Positions 19,828 to 31,957 of a stretch of 42,500 nucleotides of DNA are shown here, in pieces (position 1 is the first letter of the stretch; the number at the start of each line of letters is the position of its first letter). The stretch lies in assembly GCA_016946835.1 (NCBI GenBank), contig JACVTC010000177.1, forward strand, positions 1-42,500, given 5' to 3'. Below the pieces are notes generated by a model that made no database searches, had not been told where the DNA came from, and saw only the letters and a list, made by a program, of their open reading frames with translations. The position numbers and the translations under genes were made by a program. The DNA is from Neocallimastix lanati (nom. inval.) (lineage: Eukaryota > Neocallimastigomycota > Neocallimastigomycetes > Neocallimastigales > Neocallimastigaceae).

Positions 19828-20019
19828 ATGGGTTATAAGATGAAAAAAATGCTTAATATACAACCAAAAATATATGCAGAAGAAAATTATACTATAACTA
19901 AAGAAATAGATAAAGAAGAAAATGTAAGATTACATTCATCTTCGTCATCATTATTACCAGTAGATGAGTCTTATTTAGGGGATAAAAAAAGTAATAAACA
20001 ATATATTATTAAGAAGTGA
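19828..20019 (+). CDS. Possible small hypothetical protein or first exon
   Basis: A 63-codon frame starts ATGGGT after an A-rich leader (AATAAAAAATGGG). It is rich in Lys, Glu, Asn and Ser with a Ser run (residues 36-40), unlike the repeat-derived frames around it, and its composition resembles an exon. No family is recognised. A GTAATA at 19991 could serve as a 5' splice site, giving an exon 19828-19990 in phase 1, but I cannot find a matching acceptor with an open frame. It could be an orphan short gene, an exon of a longer gene, or a remnant. Confidence 0.3.
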   Translation: MGYKMKKMLNIQPKIYAEENYTITKEIDKEENVRLHSSSSSLLPVDESYLGDKKSNKQYIIKK

Positions 20020-20139
20020 CATTTTAATATATAATTAATATTGTATATATCTTTATTATAATGAAATATTACAAAAAAAAATATTACATTAATAAATATT
20101 CATTTATGATAGTAATGAAACAAAATTCTAAAAGAAGGT

Positions 20140-20170
<31 letters not shown>

Positions 20171-20312
20171 GTTTGTTTTGTTTTGTTTTAAAAAAAGAAA
20201 TAATAAATAATTATAAATATTATAATATTTAATATATTATTTCAATTGATTAATAAATAATTAAATTAATTAAATATATATTAAATAAATATATAATAAA
20301 TTATTATATTAA

Positions 20313-20429
20313 AGCCTTGTAAAATCAAAGTCAAAACTTTCACCCTTTACTAGTGTATTTAAAGATATTTTGTTATATGGACTGGAACCACAAAAACCAA
20401 TATCAAGATATCCAGTTATTAATTTTAAT
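20313..20429 (+). pseudogene. Orphan exon-like fragment
   Basis: A frame of 39 codons with protein-like composition (SLVKSKSKLSPF, YGLEPQKPISRYP) opens immediately after TAA and closes at TGA (20430). Its Pro, Ser, Gly and Glu content differs sharply from the surrounding A/T DNA. An AG at 20313-20314 could be an acceptor. It does not join in phase to the 19828 frame at the donor I considered. It may be a decayed exon; I do not recognise the family. Confidence 0.25.
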
Positions 20430-20432
20430 TGA

Positions 20433-22564
20433 GAAAAATATATATATATTGATATATTTAATATTTATATATAGGAATAGAAAAGAACTAAAAAAAAAAA
20501 AATTTTTACTATCTAATACTTTATTATTTATATAGTTGTATAACAGTTCTTATCTTTGATTGTTGTTTTTAAATTTTTAACAATTGGATTTTTGATTTTG
20601 AAAAAACATTTAACAAATATAATTTAAATAGTAATTAAATAATCTGAATAATATTAATATATAATAATATAACATTATAAAATAATAATAATTTTTTTAT
20701 ATATTTAATAATTATAATTAGTTAAATATTTAATTAGAATTATTAATTATTCCTTTTTATATTATCTATTTATTATATTTATTATTATTTAGAATATTAA
20801 TAATTTATAAATTATGTAAAAAAATTTTTTTTTTTTTGTAAAAAGCAATAAATAAAGATAAATTATATCAAAACATTTAATTTTAGAAATTTTGATATTT
20901 TTTTATAAATCATTAAAAAGAAATTTCAGTTGCATGTAAAAGTAAATAAAATATTACATTCATTTACTTAATTATTAAATTATTATTTATTGTATATATT
21001 AATATATATTAATAAATTATATAATAAATTTATTATTTATGAAATATACATTTTGAAATGTAATTTCATGATTTAATAATTTTAAGTTATACTCAGAAGT
21101 CTTTTAATATTAAACTTTGTTATTTGTACAATGTTATTGAACTAAAAAAAAATAATAATAAAAAAAGTAATGTTTATATTTATATTCTTTAATTATAATT
21201 TCGATTATGTCAATTGTTCCATTATGTTTTTAATAGTACATAGTCATATTTTGTTTATATATTTTAAAAATAATTATAAATATTACTAATAAATTATAGT
21301 AAAAATATATTTTATTACTATTATTACTATAATAAGGATGACATAAATTAAAAATTTTAACTTCTTTTAAAAAATATATAAATTTATAGATTAAATATAT
21401 TGAATTATAATTAACGATATATTAGATTATATTAAAATTTAAAAATAATGTATATTTCTATATATTATATATAAGTATTTATATAATATATAATCTAATA
21501 AAGACACTTTTTTGTATAATCCTTTTTAAAATAATAATATTAAAAAAAAAAAAAAAAAACAAATAATCATTTTTATATAATTAATATCAATACACAATTA
21601 ATTATATATAGAAATATACTTTAATATATATTATAAATACAATTAAATAGAGTTGATATATATTATTTATTTTATATTTAATTTTGTAACTTTATAACGT
21701 AATTATAATTTTTTTTTTATTTCATTTTTTTTTTATCTATCCTTTTGTAATATTCAAAAATATTATTTTAATATTCATAAAAAAAAAAAAAAAAAAAAAA
21801 GTTAAATAGTATAAATAAACAAAAAAAAAAAAAAAAAAGTAAAATATATAAAGATCGACATCTTTAAAAGATAATAGAAATTAAAAAAAACAAAAAGAAA
21901 ATAAAATAGTAAATAATTAATTGAAAGATATATATATTTTTCCTTAATATTTAAAAATAATTAATTTAATTTTTCGTTTTCAATATTAAACTGAATAATC
22001 TATTCTTTGAATAGTAATAATATTTTTATATTATAATATTTTCTTTATAGTATATTCTTAAATTATCTTTGTATTTAAATAAGAAGAAAATTAATATTAA
22101 AAAATAATTTTTTTCGTCTTTGAAAAAAATAAAATAAAATTAAAAAAAAAATAATAATAATAAAACTTATAGTAATAATAAATAAATTTAAAAACGAATT
22201 TACTATTTCATATTGAAAAAATCAAATTTTATAATTATTCAATTAAAATATTATTGAATAAATTAATATCTGTATCTGTTTTTTCTTTTTTTTTTTATAG
22301 AATATATATATCTTTCATTTTACTAACATAACTATTAAAGTAGTAAGTAATTTTTTTAATAAAAAGGAAATGTTGAATTGATTAATTACTCATTTTTTAA
22401 TTATTTTAATATATATTAATATATATATATATATTTTTTGTTATAATTTAAAAAAAAAAAAAAATAGTATATTAAATATACATTCCTTAAAATTAAATGT
22501 TTTATTACTAACAAAATAAAATTACGAAATATTTGTATTTATCTAATACTTTCTTTTAAACAAA

Positions 22565-22652
<88 letters not shown>

Positions 22653-22788
22653 TCATTTTGAATTAATAAAAAAATTTAATTTTATTATTTGTTTTTATTA
22701 AATAGTAATCATATTTTTTTTTTTACATAATATTTAATAATAATAATAATAATAATAAACAAATAAAGAAATAATTTAAATATATACA
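20433..22788. other. Intergenic A/T-rich spacer
   Basis: No gene seen. It holds poly(A) runs at about 21544-21560, 21780-21800 and 21822-21838 and an (ATT)n tract at about 22565-22652 shortly before the SAP30-like gene, whose promoter must lie at the right edge. Confidence 0.55.
22565..22652. repeat. (ATT)n microsatellite upstream of SAP30-like gene
   Basis: About 29 ATT units some 140 bases before the start codon, followed by a short AAT block (about 22738-22757) close to the start. Together they place mirrored triplet repeats within the probable promoter or leader. Confidence 0.85.
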
Positions 22789-23761
22789 ATGGGTTCAAAA
22801 AGAAATAATCATTCTTCAAATACCCCTTATTCAAGCAATTCCTCAAACCGTCAGTCATCAATACATTCTAATAGTGGTAACAATAATAGTAATTCGAATA
22901 CAAACTATTCAAATAATAATAATAACGTTACCTCTCAAGTCAATGGTAGTAGTAATAATTCATCAAGTCACTCATTAAAACATAATTCTAATAAAGATAA
23001 AATATCAAAACGCAATAAAAAAGTACTTTCTATTGTTTTCGATCCTCCTAATAATAGTTCTAATAATAGTGACAATGTAACGAAGGTAAATATATTAATA
23101 TAAGTAAATTTATATTCATATAGATATAAATATTATTAATTTCTGTAAAATGAAAAATAATAAATAAATATTTATATAAATTTACACACAGTAATAATAA
23201 TAGTAATAAAATTTATTTTTTCATAATTAATAATTTCTTTTATTTTTATTTATTTTTTTTTTTTATTTATTTATAATTAGTTAAATCTCTCATCTTTAAA
23301 TACTTCAGTACTACGAAAATACAAAGATACCTATAAAATTAAAACCAAATTAAATTCTTCAAGGGAAGATTTATTAAACGCAGTCACAAAACATTGGAAT
23401 TCACAGGAATTATCTGAAAAGGACATAATAACACAATTTATATATACTGTAAAGAATCATGGTAATTAAAAATTTTTTTTTTTATAATACGTATAATTAA
23501 ACTTTTTTTTTTTGGTCTTTATTTTTTTATTAATAAATACGATATCTTTTATTTATATAATTAGACAATATATTAAAAATAATTATACATATAATTATTA
23601 AAAAAAAAAAAAAAAAAAAAAAAATTATATATATATATTAATTCTAATTATATAATTCGTTGATTTAATTAATTATTATAGGTAATTTGTTAAGACTTCC
23701 ATTAAATACCGTTTCTAAAACTTCAGTAACAAAAAATAAAGTTTCAAATAACAATAATTAA
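22789..23761 (+). CDS. SAP30: SAP30-type subunit of the Sin3 histone deacetylase complex
   Basis: Three exons: 22789-23085, 23281-23461 and 23682-23761, phases 0 and 1, total 558 nt, 185 aa. The first exon encodes a low-complexity Asn/Ser leader (about 1-70) and a basic stretch (KRNKKVLS). The second carries the SAP30 Sin3-binding fold at about 100-160: LSSLNTSVLRKYKDTYKIKT, a leucine-rich helix with VTKHWNS, and the end motif FIYTVKNHG. This matches the family pattern 'L..LRRYKRHFKL ... FIYSVKN' in animal SAP30/SAP30L. The protein bridges Sin3 and the Rpd3-type deacetylase and stabilises the complex in the nucleus. The N-terminal zinc-dependent module of animal SAP30 is not visible; fungal homologues usually lack it. 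The Asn/Ser leader is rich in AAT/AGT codons and is probably repeat-derived and disordered. Confidence 0.85.
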
Positions 23762-24587
23762 AATAATTGATAAACCTATCATAACAAAATTAAATGGATT
23801 AAAGAAAAAAAAATAAATTATATTTAGATTTTATAAAAAGAAATATTTATTTATCTTATTTCTGTTTGTAGATAATTAAAGTTCTATTATTCCTTTCATA
23901 TATATGTATATTTATTTATATATATATGTATTGCATTATTTTAATTTAAATAATTTTGTTTTATTTTGTATTTTTTATTTTATTTTTTTTTTTTTTTTTA
24001 TTTTTAAAATTATAATTATATATTTATAATTACATATTTATTATATTTATATTTTTTATATTTTACTATTCTTTAAAAAAAAAATTTTTTATTTTCATTT
24101 ATATATTTTCCTTTTTTTTTTTTATATATTTTTACTTAAATATAAAATATATTTAATTCAGTTACCTTTACAGAAAATAAATTAATGTAATTTCAATTAT
24201 ATTATTTTATTTAATATATTTAAATTATTTATAAATATATTAAAATAAATGAAGAATTTATTAGAAAAAAGAAAAAATCTAAATTTTTAAAATTTTAAAA
24301 AACTTTAAAACATATAATAAAATATAATATAATATAATATTAAATATAATAATATGAAATCATTGTTAAATAATTTAATTATAGTTATAATTATAGTTAA
24401 AATATTTAATTAATAAGATTCTATTTTTTTTTTTTTTTTTAAATAAATAAATTAAATATTATTATTATTATTATATATTATTATTATATTTTCAAATTTG
24501 ATCATAAAAAATTTATAAATGTATATTAATTTTTTTTTTATATATATATTTAGATAAATTTGAAAAATGAAAAAAAAAAAAAAAAAA

Positions 24588-24618
<31 letters not shown>

Positions 24619-24776
24619 TAAAAACAAATAAAAACAAATAAAAAAAAAAAAATGAAAAAATAAAAATAATAATATTATAAATTACTTTTTATGTAATAAT
24701 TTACAATATTTTATTTTATTTTACTTTTTTTTAACTTTAATTTTAATTAAAAGTAAAAAACAAATATAAAATAAAT

Positions 24777-24810
<34 letters not shown>

Positions 24811-25894
24811 AAAAAATAAAAAATAAAATAATAGATAAAGGAATAATAATTAAAATATTTAAAACTTCAATAAAAAAATTAATGATTGTTTTATAATTCC
24901 TATTATGAATATTTTTATGTTTTGTGATGATATTGAAACTTAAAATGTTTTAATGTTATATGTTTTTAATTATAATTATATAAATATTTATTTATTTATA
25001 TATTACTATATATATATTTTTCTAAATAATATTTGTCATATTAATAATTTAATAATAATTTAATTTTATTTTATTTCATAAAAATTAATATGAAAAATAT
25101 ATATATATATATATTTTTTATATAATTTACAATATATTTCTTAATATTTTTTACAATTTATAATAAAAAAATTGGATTATCATTATAAATAATTTTATTA
25201 TATATAATGGGTTTTAAACTATTTTGTATTTTTATTAGATATTAAACCAATTAATTTTTTTTTATTTAAAAATAATTATCTGTTTATTTAAAAATATATA
25301 TATATATATTTATAATAAATCAATACATATTTAAAATAGATATTGATAATTATGAACCTATGATGAATATTATATATATAAGCATTTTAATATTATATTG
25401 AAAATTTTTGTAGAAAAAATAATTAAAAGTTATTTTAAAGTTTGTTATTTTTAATTTTATTTGATGTTTATATATAGAAATCATAAAATAATCTCGATGA
25501 TAAAATACTAAACTATAAAGGATGATTAATTTCTATTTCACTTTAAATTATATGATGTAAAAGTTTTTTTTTTTTTAAAAACGATATAACTGTATATTAC
25601 TGATTTATTACTGATTCCTCATTATTAATATTGCCAATTTAATGAACACCATAATAATATTAATAATATATATATTAAACTATTATTATTAAATCATCAT
25701 TATCGTGTTTTAATGAATTTTATAATTTAATACTTTAATAGCAATACTTTATAAAAAAAAAAACATGAAAAAGAATTAAATATGATAATGATTATATATA
25801 AATATTTAATAAAAAAATAAAATATAGATAGGATATAATTTTATGTTATTTATTATTTAATTAAAAATAATATAAAATTATATAAGAAAAAAAA

Positions 25895-25927
<33 letters not shown>

Positions 25928-27967
25928 TTTTTTTGATATGGCAATTTAAAATGAAATTCATTGAAATTCATCAATAAATTTTATTTATAATTTATAATAA
26001 AAATTGTTGACCAAGCTTAAATATAACTAGTCATTTTTATAGTAGTTAAGGTTTATTATTATTATTTTTTTTTTTTTTAATTTTTATTATTTTATTCTAT
26101 TCTATTTTTTATTTTTCTATATATAAGTATTAATAATAAATAAATTATCATTTCATATTATTCAATATTAAAAAAAATAAAAATAATAAAATAAAATAAA
26201 AGGTATGGTTGTAATAAAAGATAAAAATTAAAAATAATTATAATAAATGAATTAACATAAATAATGCTATTACTCATAATTTCAATCTTAATTATTGATA
26301 TAATACAACTGATTACTATTCCTTAAAAAATTAAAGATTTTAATATTATATAAATTAAATAAATAGGTAAAAAGATTAATAGCAAGATAATTAAATGTAA
26401 AGAAAATATATTTAAAATGAAAATAAATGATTTTAAAAATTAAATAATAATAATAATAATAATAATATATAATATACCTTTTTTTTTTTTATTGTTTATA
26501 CTAGTTATACATGATAATTTTAAAATTATATTCTTAATATTTGAATTAATTTTTATGTATTATAAAAATATGACAATACTTTCTATCAGAATTAAAATTT
26601 ATATTATTTTTTAAAGATTAATCAATTAACACATTTGTTGAGTTATTACTTATGAACATTTATCTATAATTAAAACTGATTGTAACCCTTTATAGTTTTA
26701 TTATATATTATGATTATACAAGAAAAAAATTTTAAATTAAAAAAAAATAATGCATAGTAAGATAACTTTAAGAGATATAATTAAAACATTCCTTTATACC
26801 ATAAAGAGATATTGTTAACATTAGATTTAACTACATTAAAATAGTTTATTATGGAAAATTTTGTATAAATATTCATTAAAAAGTTTAATAAATAATGAAA
26901 TATTTTTTAATTGATTTATATATTTATTTATTATTATTTTTTTTTTTTTTAAATTTAATATAACATAATATAGTGTTCATAATTTATTATAATTTAAAGT
27001 TTATACTTTTCATAATTTCCAAAATTATATTAAATATTAAATACTAAATAGAATTAATTATGATGATTATCAATCATGGAAAAAAAAAGTCTATCAATTA
27101 TTAATTTGTTTTTATTTTTTTTAATATTTTTAAATTTAATTTGTTATTTTTCGAATTGATAATATATAAAGTTAATTTCATTAATTTTTTTTTAATAATG
27201 TTTTTATAATTATTATTATAATTATTTTAAAAAAGGCACTATTTTATCATTATAATGTATTTAGTATTTTTTTTTTTCTTTTTTTAAATTTACCAGTACT
27301 CTAACAGTTATTATCCATTCAGTGTTTAATTAATATATATATTAATGTAATAGATTTAAAGAGATACAATATTTTTATATTAAATAACATATTATATATA
27401 TTATATTAAAATAAAATCAGTTGTTTTATATGATTGAATCATATTAATAAAACTAACTAGCTTTATAGTTTAATAATTAGTTATTTTAATGGGATGAAAT
27501 ACTACATTTTATAATATTTATTCTTATTTTTTTTTAAATTGGATTAGTTTTTATATTAATAAATAAACAGATTATTTTTGATTGTTATCAATATTTAACA
27601 AATATATACATATGGAAATAAAATATAAAGAGATGTAAAAAAAAAATTAAATATATTCATATAGATAATTAATATAAATTATAAATAATAATAAATAAAA
27701 TTTTAATTATTTAAACTTTTAAATTTTAATAATAATTATTAAAATTAGATATTATATATATTATTTTTATATTTTAAAACATAAAATAAAAAAAAAAAAA
27801 AAAATTTTAAGAATATCATTACTTTTTTTTATATTTTATTTTTTTAATTTTTTATTTAATTTTATACACAATATAAATAAATGATAGAAATAAAATCATT
27901 CATTATTAAATATAGAATTTAAAGTTTATAAAGGTTATTTTAAATCAATTCAATATTAAATATTACT
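23762..27967. other. Gene-poor A/T-rich region
   Basis: No supported gene in 4.2 kb. Poly(T) at about 23980-23999 and 25911-25934, poly(A) at about 24779-24808, short AAT blocks (24591-24615, 26446-26465) and AT runs. The minus-strand frame 24452-24637 is Leu/Phe/Ile repeat translation. Confidence 0.6.
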
Positions 27968-28067
27968 TAGGTGACCTATGACCACTCAGGCGGTTTTGTC
28001 CTTGACACCGAGCCTGGAAGCTTGATGTTGTTCTTGTCCCAAACCCACAACTTTACGAGGAGTGTTT
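27968..28067. other. Isolated GC-rich island of unknown nature
   Basis: About 100 bases with all four bases in balance stand alone in A/T DNA with sharp edges (TATTACTTAG on the left, GTGTTTAAATAA on the right). It can fold: CAGG at 27987-27990 pairs with CCTG at 28013-28016 and the enclosed CGGT with ACCG, with an inner GTC/GAC. The plus strand also has an open frame from about 27971 to the TAA at 28066. It could be a structured RNA gene, the stump of an LTR retrotransposon, or a pseudogene fragment. I do not recognise it as tRNA, 5S rRNA, SRP RNA, or a U1-U6 snRNA. Confidence 0.4.
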
Positions 28068-28340
28068 AAATAATTAAAATATTAATATATATATATATTA
28101 ATATATATATATTCATTTATAACAATACTATGGAAAGAAATTTTTATTATTGCAGAATTAATTATAAATTTCTATTTCACATTCATAGTAATTATTTCAC
28201 ATTCATATAATACGTATGTATGATTTTATAAATATTAGCTCCATTTTTTGAATGGACAATCAGTTACAATACAATAGTATCATATAAATATTAAACATAT
28301 TATACAGTACTATACCAAATTCATTAAATTTCATATATTT

Positions 28341-30735
28341 TTTATTTTATTTTATTTTATTTATTCAATCTGTACTTTATATTCATATTCTACTATTTAT
28401 TTTATTTTATTTTATTTTATTTTATTTTATTTTATTCAATCTGTACTTTATATTCATATTCTACTATTTATTTTATTTTATTTTATTTTATTTTATTTTA
28501 TTTTATTTTATTTTATTTTATTCAATCTGTACTTTATATTCATATTCTACTATTTATTTTATTTTATTTTATTTTATTTTATTTTATTTTATTTTATTTT
28601 ATTTTATTTTATTCAATCTGTACTTTATATTCATATTCTACTATTTATTTTATTTTATTTTATTTTATTTTATTTTATTTTATTTTATTTTATTTTATTC
28701 AATCTGTACTTTATATTCATATTCTACTATTTATTTTATTTTATTTTATTTTATTTTATTTTATTTTATTTTATTTTATTCAATCTGTACTTTATATTCA
28801 TATTCTACTATTTATTTTATTTTATTTTATTTTATTTTATTTTATTTTATTCAATCTGTACTTTATATTCATATTCTACTATTTATTTTATTTTATTTTA
28901 TTTTATTCAATCTGTACTTTATATTCATATTCTACTATATATTTTATTTTATTTTATTTTATTTTATTCAATCTGTACTTTATATTCATATTCCACTATA
29001 TATTTTATTTTATTTTATTCAATCTGTACTTTATATTCATATTCTACTATATATTTTATTTTATTTTATTTCAATCTGTACTTTATATTCATATTCTACT
29101 ATTTATTTTATTTTAATTTATTTTATTTTATTCAATCTGTACTTTATATTCATATTCTACTATATATTTTATTTTATTCAATCTGTGCTTTATATTCATA
29201 TTCTACTATTTATTTTATTTTATTTTATTCAATCTGTACTTTATATATATATTTCAACTAATAATTTTATTTTATACTATTATATTTTATTATTTTATTT
29301 TATTCAATCTTTACTTTATATTTATATTTCAACTATTAATTTTATTTTATTCTATTATATTTTATTATTTTATTTTATTCAATCTGTACTTTATATTTAT
29401 ATTTCAACTATTAATTTTATTTTATTATATTATATTTTATTATTTTATTTTATTCAATCTGTACTTTATATTCATATTCTACTATATATTTTATTTTATT
29501 TTATTCAATCTGTACTTTATATTCATATTCTACTATATATTTTATTTTATTCAATCTGTACTTTATATTCATATTCTACTATTTATTTTATTTTATTTTA
29601 TTCAATCTGTACTTTATATTCATATTCTACTATTTATTTTATTTTATTTTATTCAATCTGTACTTTATATTCATATTCTACTATTTATTTTATTTTATTT
29701 TATTCAATCTGTACTTTATATATATATATATATATTTCAACCATTAATTTTATTTTATTTTATTTTATTCAATCTTTACTTCATATTTATATTTCAACTA
29801 TTAATTTAATTTTATTCTATTATATTTTTTATTTTATTTTATTCAATCTGTACTTTATATTCATATTCTACCATATATTTTATTTTATTTTATTAAATCT
29901 ATACTTCATATTTATATTTCAACCATTAATTTTATTTTATTATATTTTATTCAATCTATACTTCATATACTTCATATTTATATTTTAACTACTAATTTTA
30001 TTTTATACTATTATATTTTATTATTTTATTTTATTCAATCTGTACTTTATATTTATATTTCAACTATTAATTTTATTTTATTATATTATATTTTATTATT
30101 TTATTTTATTCAATCTGTACTTTATATTCATATTCTACTATATATTTTATTTTATTCAATCTGTACTTTATATTCATATTCTACTATTTATTTTATTTTA
30201 TTTTATTCAATCTGTACTTTATATATATATATATATTTCAACCATTAATTTTATTTTATTTTATTTTATTCAATCTTTACTTCATATTTATATTTCGACT
30301 AATTTTTTTATTTTATACTATTATATTTTATTATTTTATTTTATTCAATCTTTACTTCATATTTATATTTCAACTATTAATATAATTTTATTCTATTATA
30401 TTTTTTATTTTATTTTATTCAATCTGTACTTTATATTCATATTCTACCATATATTTTATTTTATTTTATTAAATCTATACTTCATATTTATATTTCAACC
30501 ATTAATTTTATTTTATTATATTTTATTCAATCTATACTTCATATACTTCATATTTATATTTTAACTACTAATTTTATTTTATACTATTATATTTTATTAT
30601 TTTATTTTATTCAATCTTTACTTCATATTTATATTTCAACTATTAATTTTATTTTATTCTATTATATTTTATTATTTTATTTTATTCAATCTGTACTTCA
30701 TATTTTTATTTCAACTATTAATTTTATTTTATTTT
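28341..30735 (+). repeat. Large T-rich minisatellite with two unit families
   Basis: About 37 copies of a unit of roughly 45-90 bases, all in one orientation. Type A has the core CAATCTGTACTTTATATTC, then ATATTCTACTAT, followed by a variable number of TTTTA pentamers (2 to about 13). Type B has CAATCTTTACTTCATATTT, then ATATTTCAACTATTAA and a TTATATTTTATTATT spacer. Type A dominates to about 29230 with pentamer number shrinking from left to right; A and B then alternate. A segment of several units at about 29704-30040 recurs at about 30208-30615, a higher-order duplication. The 267-codon frame 29185-29988 is a translation of this array, not a gene. Confidence 0.92.
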
Positions 30736-31924
30736 TTTTTTTATTTAACCTAAGTATTTATTATTATTATTATTTTTTTTTACATAATCAAATTTTTTTT
30801 TTTTTTCCATATAAAAAGTAATCTATTAATTTATTTTAAAATAATTTTTTAATTAAAAAAAATTTTTTTTAATATATAAATAAAAAGATTAACACATATT
30901 ATAGTTCTTATATCAATTAATATTTTTTTCCTTTTTTGAAGAGAATAAAAAAATGAAAAATACTTTGAAAAACTAAGATTAAAAAACTTTTACCATTAAA
31001 AAAATTAAAATGAATTGAAAAATTATATAATAATAATAATTACATATTTTTTTTTTATTTTTTTTTTAAAAAAAAATTTAAAAGTGGTCCCTTTTCCTAA
31101 AATACAACTTTTTTTTTTTTTTTTTTTTTTTTTGATCTTAAAGATTATATCGGTCAATTCCATTTCATTTATTACTAATTTTATTAAGTTTATTCTTAAA
31201 AGAGAAAAAAAAACTTTTCATTTGATTATATGAATTCCTTAAAAAATTAACTTAAATTCCTATTGAACATAATAGTAATAATAATCTTATTCTATTGAAT
31301 GTAATAATAATAAACTTTACAATTTTTTAGTAATTAAAATAAAAAAAAAATATATATATATATACATATAAAAGTGAAAATGATAATATAAAAAATAAAT
31401 TCAACTTTTTAGAAACTATTTAATAATATTCATAGAAGTCTTAGCATTCCAAATAAAAAAGAATATTTGATATTATTCATATTTGACCATTATTGTTTAA
31501 ATAATTTAAAATATGGACAAACAATAAGATAATTAAAAAAAAAAAAAAAAAAAAAATATGATTTAATACATATTTGATAATTATTCCTAACTAAAAATCT
31601 TTATATGATACTGGCAAATGACATTGTTCATAAATATGGATTAATATTAAATATCATCTATAATTCTTTTAGGATTTAAATATTGCATTTGAAGAACAAA
31701 CAATATTGTATTAATTGACTATAATAAGGAAGATTATGGAAAAATTAAGAAATTAAATAAAAAAAAAAAAAAAAAGAAGTTTACAATAGTTTATTAAAAT
31801 CAAAGAAAAAACCCCTTATGTTACATATTTTTTTTATCAAGTTATAAATTCTATTCTTGGATGTACAAGGGTTCTTTGCAAGGACACAAACAACAAACAA
31901 CATTAATATATATTGAAATCAAAG

Positions 31925-31957
<33 letters not shown>

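Noticed and set aside
24452-24637. Minus-strand Leu/Phe/Ile frame
   Set aside because: AAT repeat and poly(A) translated.
28341-30735. CRISPR-like pattern of repeat plus variable spacer
   Set aside because: The variable parts are TTTTA pentamers, not unique spacers, and the genome is eukaryotic; it is a minisatellite.
31015-31233. 72-codon plus-strand frame
   Set aside because: Phe/Ile/Lys translation of poly(T) and poly(A) runs with no recognisable motif.
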